Origin: Oceanobacillus senegalensis
Lineage (GTDB): Bacteria; Bacillota; Bacilli; Bacillales; Amphibacillaceae
Direction: 5' to 3'
Assembly: GCF_900176885.1 (NCBI RefSeq)
Contig: NZ_LT839648.1
Span: 1,708,947-1,772,946 of the forward strand
DNA length: 64,000 nt
The notes under the pieces are model-generated. The model searched no databases. It saw only the letters and a list, made by a program, of their open reading frames with translations, and was not told where the DNA came from. Made by a program: the position numbers and the translations under genes. Each line of letters begins with the position of its first letter. The first letter of the stretch is position 1. Of this stretch, positions 57,789 through 64,000 are shown in pieces.

Positions 57789-58892
57789 TTATTCGAACAA
57801 ATCTTCCTCAGTGTCAGAATAAGTATCTGTATCTTCTATTTCCGATAACAGTCCTTCTTCTCTTGCCTCTGACTCACTCTTGATATCAATTTTCCAGCCA
57901 GTTAATTTTGCTGCAAGCCTAGCATTTTGACCACGTTTACCAATTGCTAAGGATAGTTGATAATCCGGTACAATTACCGTTGTAGCTTGTTCTTCTTCAT
58001 CCACTAATACCTCTACTACTTTAGATGGGCTTAATGCATTCGAAACATAGACTTTTGGATCCTCTGACCATTGGACAATATCAATTTTCTCTCCTTTAAG
58101 TTCATCCACAATCGTTTGAACTCGTTGTCCTTTTTGACCAACACAAGAGCCAACTGCATCCACATCAGGATCTGGAGCATAGACTGATATTTTAGATCGA
58201 TCGCCTGCCTCACGGGCAACAGATTTTATTTCAACCGTACCATCATATATTTCAGGTACTTCCATTTCGAATAATCTTTTTAATAATCCAGGATGGGACC
58301 GAGAAATATAAATTTGTGGTCCTTTACTTGTATTTTCTACTTTAGTTACGAATACCTTAATACGATCATGTATATAATATTCTTCTGTTGGCATTTGTTC
58401 AGCTTCTGCTAATTTGGCTTCTACTTTTCCTAAGTTAACATAAACAAACCGAGAATCCTTCCGTTGAATGATCCCTGTCATAACATCTTCTTCTCGATCT
58501 ATATATTCAGAGAAGATAACACCTCGTTCCGCTTCCCTAACCCGCTGTGTAACAACCTGCTTAGCTGCTTGTGCGGCAATTCGGCCAAAATCCTTTGGTG
58601 TTACCTCCACTTCTATAATATCATCTATCTCATGATTTGGATTGATTTCTCTCGCTTCATCTAAAGATATTTCTTGTTGGGTGTCTTCTACTTCATCAAC
58701 GACCGTTTTCCTTGAATACACGCTCATTCTTCCTGATTCTTCGTCAAGTTCAACTCTGACGTTGGAAGCAGACTTGAAATTCTTTTTATATGCGGAAATC
58801 AGAGCAGCTTCTAATGCTTCTAAGAGAATCTCCTTATCAATTCCTTTTTCTTTTGACAAATTATCCAGTGCGTCAAACAGTTGACTGCTCAA
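57789..58892 (-). CDS. nusA: transcription elongation/termination factor NusA
   Basis: 367 residues (B. subtilis 371). An N-terminal RNA-polymerase-binding domain precedes an S1 domain (DVMTGIIQRKDSRFVYVNLG) and two KH domains (VGSCVGQKGQRVQTIVDEL; LAIGKRGQNARLAAKLTG). An acidic tail ends the protein. It modulates pausing and intrinsic termination. Confidence 0.98.
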   Translation of the reverse strand: MSSQLFDALDNLSKEKGIDKEILLEALEAALISAYKKNFKSASNVRVELDEESGRMSVYSRKTVVDEVEDTQQEISLDEAREINPNHEIDDIIEVEVTPKDFGRIAAQAAKQVVTQRVREAERGVIFSEYIDREEDVMTGIIQRKDSRFVYVNLGKVEAKLAEAEQMPTEEYYIHDRIKVFVTKVENTSKGPQIYISRSHPGLLKRLFEMEVPEIYDGTVEIKSVAREAGDRSKISVYAPDPDVDAVGSCVGQKGQRVQTIVDELKGEKIDIVQWSEDPKVYVSNALSPSKVVEVLVDEEEQATTVIVPDYQLSLAIGKRGQNARLAAKLTGWKIDIKSESEAREEGLLSEIEDTDTYSDTEEDLFE

Positions 58893-58907
58893 TTTATTTA
58901 TCCCCCT

Positions 58908-59378
58908 TTAAAAGACTACGGCAAGCCTTGCTTTAGCAATTTTATCAAATGGAATTTCAACTTGTTTTTTTCTGGTTTTCACTTTATATTCCACGGTTAA
59001 AACATCATTTTGAAATTCCTTTAAAATACCTTCATACTCTTTTTCACCATCAATTTGTTCGTATAGTTTAATATATACATTTTGATTCACGTTTTTTTCA
59101 AAGTCATCTTTTGTTTTTAGTGGCCTTTCTACACCAGGTGAAGAAACTTCTAAGAAATATGGATCTTTTATCGGATCTTTTTCATCTAATTTCTCACTTA
59201 ACTGTTCGGAAACCTCACCACATTCTATAATGTCAACACCGCCAGGCTTATCAATATACACACGTAGAAACCAGTTTTTTCCTTCTTTTACATATTCAAT
59301 ATCAACTAATTCCAATTCTTTTTTCTGTAATATTGGTTGAACTAACTCTTCCGTCGTTTTTGTAACTTGAGAACTCAT
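58908..59378 (-). CDS. rimP: ribosome maturation factor RimP
   Basis: 156 residues, the same as B. subtilis. Visible are [37 protein letters not shown] and [14 protein letters not shown]. It assists assembly of the 30S 3' domain. Start at 59378; the ATG 6 bases earlier abuts AAAGGAGG. First gene of the nusA-infB operon; polC, next to it in B. subtilis, is not here. Confidence 0.96.
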   Translation of the reverse strand: MSSQVTKTTEELVQPILQKKELELVDIEYVKEGKNWFLRVYIDKPGGVDIIECGEVSEQLSEKLDEKDPIKDPYFLEVSSPGVERPLKTKDDFEKNVNQNVYIKLYEQIDGEKEYEGILKEFQNDVLTVEYKVKTRKKQVEIPFDKIAKARLAVVF

Positions 59379-59560
59379 TTTCATCCTCCTTTACCAAGTT
59401 GTTATTCGTTTCAAAAAAGATGTTATAAGAGTTTTTTTAGAGAATTACGAACCTATTTCAAATTTGTCTCATTCTATTTTTAAAGATGACAACTGAAGCC
59501 CTATCCTCTTTCTCTACCCACTTTTATTATGAACCAACCTCTTGAATACTATCTATACCA

Positions 59561-59594
59561 ATATAAAACCCCTGCCTGAAATTGATGGCAAGGG
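59561..59594 (-). terminator. Rho-independent terminator of the STAS gene
   Basis: The minus strand reads CCCTTGCC, 10 bases, GGCAGGGG, TTTTATAT. It insulates rimP from the upstream STAS gene. Confidence 0.8.
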
Positions 59595-59624
59595 AGGGTA
59601 GAGTTCAAGAAGGATAGTATGAAG

Positions 59625-59650
59625 AAAGAGTGGGTAAAAACCCACTCTTT
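59625..59650 (-). other. perfect hairpin after the STAS gene
   Basis: AAAGAGTGGG and CCCACTCTTT pair perfectly with a 6-base loop. There is no T-run on either side, so it is a stem of unknown use rather than a canonical terminator. Confidence 0.45.
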
Positions 59651-59729
59651 GAACAATTCGTATCATTGCTTACCAACAAAAATATATCATAAAAGGGTAA
59701 AGGATGCAAGAATATGCGCATTACAGATA

Positions 59730-60590
59730 TTATTTTAAATAAATGCGATTTCCTTCACTTTCATCTATGATTAAATAATCATTAAGTGCTTGCTGTAAAG
59801 TTGCCTTAATTTCTGCTTTATTTTGAAATGCAATATCTAAGTTGACTATATTTTTCACCACATCAGGTCGTATACCTGTAATAATCGTTTTACATCCCAT
59901 CATAATAATACCGTCTAATAACCTTGTAAAAAGTCGTACTGCTTGAACATCCATTCTGGCAATACCCGATAAGTCCATTATTAAGGTTTGAATGCTCTTT
60001 GAACCGATTTCAAATAAAAGTTTTTCTTCAATGATGTTAGCACGAAGCTCATCAATTTCGCCGATAAGTGGTAGAATACTAACAGTTGAGGAAATTGGTA
60101 TAACTGGTACGGATAAATTTTCAACTAATTTCCTCTGAGCCTCCAGCAATTCATCTTTGTAACTGGAGTAACTAATAAAAAATCCTTTAAAGAATACATC
60201 GATTAATCGATTTACTTCTTTCCCCATTTCAAAGAACTCCACCGTATTTTTAGATTGTTCACTAAGCTTTTCATATTCATAAAGGAAATTCCATAAAGTT
60301 GTTCGAATAGACTGGATCCACTCTAACTTAAAAGCAAGGGTAAGATTATGTTTCGCCCACGCAATCCCTTCCTGATGACCAAATTCGTTCACTTCTTCTT
60401 CCTTGTTTTCTACAACCAACAAAATGACTTTATAAGCATTAGCAACCAAATTGATATTCCCAATTAATTTTATTTCCTCAATTTTATCCCGAACATTAAT
60501 CGCCTCATTTAAGAGCTCTATTTCAAATTGTTCACGATTTTCTATTAAAAATTCTTTCACACTATGGTCCGAGTTAAACTTCAAATTCAT
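59730..60590 (-). CDS. RsbR-like STAS-domain protein
   Basis: 286 residues. The N-terminal half is helical and resembles the sensory (globin-like, non-haem) domain of RsbR paralogues. The C-terminal STAS domain starts at about 165 (VPVIPISSTVSILPLIGEID) and includes MDLSGIARMDVQAVRLF. In RsbR the residues phosphorylated by RsbT are Thr in equivalents of GEIDT and VVDT; here they read GEIDE and RMDV, so neither can be phosphorylated. Possibly a stressosome component or orphan sensor. ATG 60590 lies 8 bases after GGGGAG. Confidence 0.82.
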   Translation of the reverse strand: MNLKFNSDHSVKEFLIENREQFEIELLNEAINVRDKIEEIKLIGNINLVANAYKVILLVVENKEEEVNEFGHQEGIAWAKHNLTLAFKLEWIQSIRTTLWNFLYEYEKLSEQSKNTVEFFEMGKEVNRLIDVFFKGFFISYSSYKDELLEAQRKLVENLSVPVIPISSTVSILPLIGEIDELRANIIEEKLLFEIGSKSIQTLIMDLSGIARMDVQAVRLFTRLLDGIIMMGCKTIITGIRPDVVKNIVNLDIAFQNKAEIKATLQQALNDYLIIDESEGNRIYLK

Positions 60591-60759
60591 AATAACCACT
60601 CCCCTAACCAAGTTTATGTTGAAAATAGTAAAATAAATCATTAAAAAAAATAATACGAATAAATATGCCTATTAATTATACCATAAAAGTAGTATATTTC
60701 AGAAAATAGCATAATTGCATTATTTTATAGGTATTGTTGTTAATGAACATAATAGATAG

Positions 60760-61143
60760 AATGCGCAGTAACTTTACCTGAAATCTGGAGCTTAAATACC
60801 GCTGCGGAAATACACTACGCTTTCCGTGGGAGCTGCTGAGCCTCCTCCGAGCTAACGCTCTCCGTAGTCTCACCTAGGCTTTTCATCCCACTGGAGTCTT
60901 CGTGTATTTCCTTCGCTGGTTGGTGCTAAACATCACACACCTTCTATTTATGTCAAAAATTTATTCACATATTGAATAGTGAATTGGAATGGAGTGCAGT
61001 TGCCTCCTTGAAAATACTATCCGCTTTTCTAACGAAGATGTCATGCTCACGAAGCCTTCCTTGTCCTGTGAATAGCACGTCTATAATGTATTTACGTATC
61101 GGTATTATTTATACTATATTGATTTTTAAAGTTACTGCGCATT
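60760..61143. repeat. MITE-like element C with terminal inverted repeats
   Basis: AATGCGCAGTAA (60760-60771) and TTACTGCGCATT (61132-61143) bound 384 bp. The core (GGAAATACAC 60806-60815, GTGTATTTCC 60902-60911) is on the left, in reverse to copy B. Reading the minus strand, its whole length follows the order of copy B, including CACAGGACAAGGAAGGC and TATTTTCAAGGAG. Flanks repeat AATAGATAG outside the left end and TTCTTTCAATTACG outside the right. It fills the STAS-permease gap. Confidence 0.72.
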
Positions 61144-61192
61144 TTCTTTCAATTACGAGATAATATACAACAAAGCTCAATCCAAATATTAT

Positions 61193-62878
61193 TTACAATG
61201 CATTATCTGCTTTTACTTTAAAGAACTTACTCGAAATAATCATGACAATTGCTATTAATCCAACCTGAATCATTCCATAGGCAGCTGCTTGCCCCATATT
61301 AAACATCCGTAATTGGTTCATGATTTCAATGGATATCGGTCGGTTTCCTAATGTATAGAGTAGTACGGATGTTGGGAACTCACCGACCGCTTGCACGAAA
61401 GCTAGTAATGTACCACTTAACACACCAGGTAAAATGATAGGAATAACAACTCTTCTAAATGTATAGAACCATTTGGCACCCAAGTTCTGTGCGGCTTCCT
61501 CAATCGAATCATCCATTTGCTCTAATACTGCAGTTGTCGAACGAACAACTAATGGAATAAACCTAATAAAGTATGCCAGTGGCAGAATCCAAAAGGTACC
61601 TACTAATACTTGACCAAATGAAAATACAGATGGTTCATTAAATGCCAACACCATATTCATCCCGACTACCGTTGCAGGTAATACCCACGGGATCATCACA
61701 AGAATATCCAATAGGTTTTTCCCGACAAACTTACGCTTAACCAATGCATAGGAGGTAATAATTCCAAATACAAATACACCAATACAAGCAATGAAGGACA
61801 TAATTAAACTATTTCTAACAGGATCCCAGATGTTTGGATCTTCAAACAGTAAACGATAGTTTTCTAGATTGAACACCTGCGGATACGTTTGCCATGTCCA
61901 TCCACCTTCTGGAACAAGGGATAAAATAAGTAAGGTTGCGTGTGGCAATAACAGTACAATCATAGCTAAGATTCCAATTGTCACCATCACCCATTTTAAT
62001 AATGGGTTACTAACTTCACTACGATGGGCACCTATTCCCTTACTTGCCATACGATAATCTTTTCGATTTTGATACCAACGCATAAATAGTAAGAAGGAAA
62101 TAGAAACCATCGTTAGGACGACAGATTGGGTTGCTGCCATTTCTAAGTCACCATTAATTTTAGAAAAATAGATTTGCAAACTTAAAACACGAAATCCCCC
62201 GGCTAATAAAAATGGTGCACTAAATGATGCCATCGATACCATGAAAACAAGTAAAGATGCAGCAACGATACCGGGAGTTAACAATGGAAAAGTAACCTTC
62301 CTAAACACCCTAAATCGGTTTGCACCGAGATTATATGCAGACTCCTCCAAGGAAGGATCGATATTATTTAATGCCGAAGATGTCGTCATATAAAAATAAG
62401 GGTACATCGTATAGGCATGAACAATGAGAATGCCAGAAATTCCGCCAATGCTAAAGGGTACCTCAGATAAGTTAAATAAGTCCTTCATGATATTCGGAAC
62501 TAAACCAGCTTCTCCATATAAATACATAAAAGCCATGACACCTACTAGGGATGGCAAAACAATAGGCATAATCGCAATCTGTGAGAAAAATATCCTCCCA
62601 GGAAAATCATACCGGTTAAAAATGTAGGCTAGTGGAATACCGATTAACGCACTAAAAAATACGGATAATAGAGATATCCAAACCGAATTCCATAATGCTT
62701 CTAAATTGGCTTCTGCTTTTTCTCCAAAAAAGTCTTGATAATTCTGTAAGCTAAAGGTTCCCTCTTTTTTAAAACTTTCAATCATGGTTTCAATAGACGG
62801 ATATAAGACATATCCGACTAGAACAAGAATAATAGGGATTAATAGTAGAATGGTTTTTCTTTTTTCAGCATTTAACAT
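61193..62878 (-). CDS. ABC transporter permease with two fused permease halves
   Basis: 561 residues, about 12 membrane helices. Two ATPase-contact EAA loops are visible: EESAYNLGANRFRVFRKVTF and EEAAQNLGAKWFYTFRRVVI. Each belongs to one half, so the gene is a fusion of two binding-protein-dependent permeases as in FbpB, ThiP and 2-aminoethylphosphonate systems. The substrate is therefore not fixed; ferric iron, thiamine, polyamine and phosphonate are options. It starts 4 bases after the ATPase stop. Confidence 0.9.
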   Translation of the reverse strand: MLNAEKRKTILLLIPIILVLVGYVLYPSIETMIESFKKEGTFSLQNYQDFFGEKAEANLEALWNSVWISLLSVFFSALIGIPLAYIFNRYDFPGRIFFSQIAIMPIVLPSLVGVMAFMYLYGEAGLVPNIMKDLFNLSEVPFSIGGISGILIVHAYTMYPYFYMTTSSALNNIDPSLEESAYNLGANRFRVFRKVTFPLLTPGIVAASLLVFMVSMASFSAPFLLAGGFRVLSLQIYFSKINGDLEMAATQSVVLTMVSISFLLFMRWYQNRKDYRMASKGIGAHRSEVSNPLLKWVMVTIGILAMIVLLLPHATLLILSLVPEGGWTWQTYPQVFNLENYRLLFEDPNIWDPVRNSLIMSFIACIGVFVFGIITSYALVKRKFVGKNLLDILVMIPWVLPATVVGMNMVLAFNEPSVFSFGQVLVGTFWILPLAYFIRFIPLVVRSTTAVLEQMDDSIEEAAQNLGAKWFYTFRRVVIPIILPGVLSGTLLAFVQAVGEFPTSVLLYTLGNRPISIEIMNQLRMFNMGQAAAYGMIQVGLIAIVMIISSKFFKVKADNAL

Positions 62879-62882
62879 GTGA

Positions 62883-63980
62883 TCACGTCCTTGCCTTTGG
62901 AATCACGCGTATTTGATCAGCTGGAAGCCGTACAGTAACCTTCTTACCTTCACTTAAATATGTACTTGGACCTTCATTTAAATCCGTTGTTCTTATCATC
63001 AAACCATCTTGAAGTGTTACATAAGTATGAACAGATGCACCTGTAAATTGAACAAGAGAAACCTCTCCCTGGAGTATATTTTCCATTTCCTCCTTTTCCT
63101 CAACGATTTGAACTGCTTCTGGTCGTATAGACATAACGAGTTCATCTGAATCATCATAAGAAGCAATATTCAATTTGTTATCGTTTACAAAAATAGAAGT
63201 ATCTAAATCTTCATTCCGGTAAATCTTCTGGGTCTCTGTCTGATTTTCAAATGTGATAGGAAGTAGATTTGTCTCCCCGATAAATTCAGCTACAAAATCA
63301 TTGACGGGCTCATTATAGATTTCAGTCGGTGTGCCGACTTGTTGGCATACCCCCATATTAAAAACCGCTATTCGATCACTCATTGTCAAGGCTTCTACCT
63401 GGTCATGGGTAACATAGATGGTGGTAATGCCATAATCCCTTTGCAAGCGCAAAATTTCATTACGCATTTCATCTCGTAGTCTAGCATCCAAGTTACTAAG
63501 TGGTTCATCTAATAAGAGAATATCCGGCTCAATAACTAATGCACGTGCTAATGCAACACGCTGTTGCTGTCCACCACTTAATTGACTCACTTGTCTGTCG
63601 ATATATTGCTCCAAACGTACTTTTTTCAGAACATCTTCTACTCTTTTTTTCGTTTCACTTTTATTCATCTTTCTTACCTTTAAACCAAAAGCCACATTTT
63701 CAAAGACAGTCATATGTGGGAATAATGCATAATTTTGGAAAACCATGCCCGTATTTCTTTTCTCCGGTGGTACCGTAGTCATATCTTTATCATTAAACAA
63801 AACCTTCCCCTTCGTAGGATAGTAGAATCCAGCAATCATGCGAAGAGTTGTTGTTTTACCACATCCACTCGGACCGAGAAAAGTAAAAAATTCACCTTCA
63901 TTAATTAATAGATTTAATTCTTTGACTGCTGTTACATGACCAAATTGTTTTGTTATCGTTGATAAATTAACGGTTGACAT
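62883..63980 (-). CDS. ABC transporter ATP-binding protein, PotA/FbpC type
   Basis: 365 residues. Walker A is GPSGCGKTTTLRM, the Q-loop FQNYALF, the signature LSGGQQQRVALARAL, Walker B ILLLDEPLSNLD and the H-loop VTHDQVEAL. A C-terminal TOBE-type region (about 270-360) follows, as in PotA, MalK and FbpC. It powers the adjacent permease. The substrate-binding protein is not in the window and may lie just past 64000. ATG follows AAAGGAG. Confidence 0.92.
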   Translation of the reverse strand: MSTVNLSTITKQFGHVTAVKELNLLINEGEFFTFLGPSGCGKTTTLRMIAGFYYPTKGKVLFNDKDMTTVPPEKRNTGMVFQNYALFPHMTVFENVAFGLKVRKMNKSETKKRVEDVLKKVRLEQYIDRQVSQLSGGQQQRVALARALVIEPDILLLDEPLSNLDARLRDEMRNEILRLQRDYGITTIYVTHDQVEALTMSDRIAVFNMGVCQQVGTPTEIYNEPVNDFVAEFIGETNLLPITFENQTETQKIYRNEDLDTSIFVNDNKLNIASYDDSDELVMSIRPEAVQIVEEKEEMENILQGEVSLVQFTGASVHTYVTLQDGLMIRTTDLNEGPSTYLSEGKKVTVRLPADQIRVIPKART

Positions 63981-64000
63981 AACAACAACTCCTTTAACAG

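Larger units (their letters stand above)
59379..59729. other. rimP upstream region with two hairpins
   Basis: 351 bases. Both the STAS terminator (59561-59594) and another hairpin (59625-59650) lie here. The right-hand third, just before rimP, should hold the promoter of the translation operon; I see no convincing sigma-A box pair. No open frame is supported. Confidence 0.4.

Noticed and set aside
60676..60873. Minus-strand open frame across the core of element C
   Set aside because: Arg/Ser-rich product of a GC-rich palindrome, not a gene.
1..64000. CRISPR arrays, prophage, transposases, rRNA or tRNA genes
   Set aside because: No regular short direct repeats with spacers, no integrase or transposase motifs, and no tRNA-like cloverleaf or rRNA sequence were noticed by reading. 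A tRNA scan would settle this.

Overview
The window reads as a piece of a low-GC Gram-positive, endospore-forming Bacillaceae chromosome. Protein resemblance suggests an Oceanobacillus or Virgibacillus type, but that is inference. Signs are strong AGGAGG ribosome-binding sites, sporulation genes (cotE, spoVS, spoVK, dpaAB) and a gene order that mirrors the Bacillus subtilis rimP-to-glnA segment in reverse. Almost every gene is on the minus strand, so transcription runs from high to low coordinates.

Layout. (1) 191-418: a small Asn/Gly-rich plus-strand gene. (2) 564-8311: an accessory aromatic-catabolism island with a two-component monooxygenase (HpaB/PheA type) and flavin reductase, an extradiol ring-cleavage dioxygenase, a 4-oxalocrotonate decarboxylase broken by a one-base frameshift, a 4-oxalocrotonate tautomerase and a semialdehyde dehydrogenase. 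Upstream lies an unusual XylR_N-V4R-PucR-type regulator. The 64-residue tautomerase and unfused decarboxylase fit the phenol/catechol oxalocrotonate branch better than the homoprotocatechuate pathway. The hydratase, aldolase and acylating dehydrogenase that would finish the pathway are absent. (3) 8610-8858: a very small phospholipase A2-like protein on the plus strand. (4) 9154-13553: glnRA with a clear GlnR-controlled promoter, a PLP enzyme (ynbB) and hflX. (5) 13880-29548: spoVK, hfq, miaA, a Dps-family gene, mutL, mutS, cotE, ymcA, miaB, spoVS, ymdB, rny and recA with a LexA box. (6) 29713-41038: cinA, pgsA, a rodZ-like gene, ymfK, J, I, H and F, ftsK/spoIIIE, ylzJ and tepA. (7) 41322-49318: dapA, dapG, asd and dpaBA (lysine and dipicolinate supply for spores), ymxH, mlpA and ylxY. 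(8) 49664-59378: pnp, rpsO, ribF, truB, rbfA, ylxP, infB, ylxQ, ylxR, nusA and rimP, the translation/transcription operon. (9) 59730-63980: an RsbR-like STAS protein and a fused-permease ABC transporter, sitting where polC would be expected.

The most notable features outside the genes are three full-length interspersed elements of about 384-426 bp (22342-22767, 46238-46650, 60760-61143). They have AATGCGCAGTAA-type terminal inverted repeats and a GC-rich palindromic core. A solo core lies at 13655-13765. They look like a non-autonomous, MITE-like family. Many Rho-independent terminators are visible and are listed. I saw no tRNA, rRNA, CRISPR array, phage or transposase gene.
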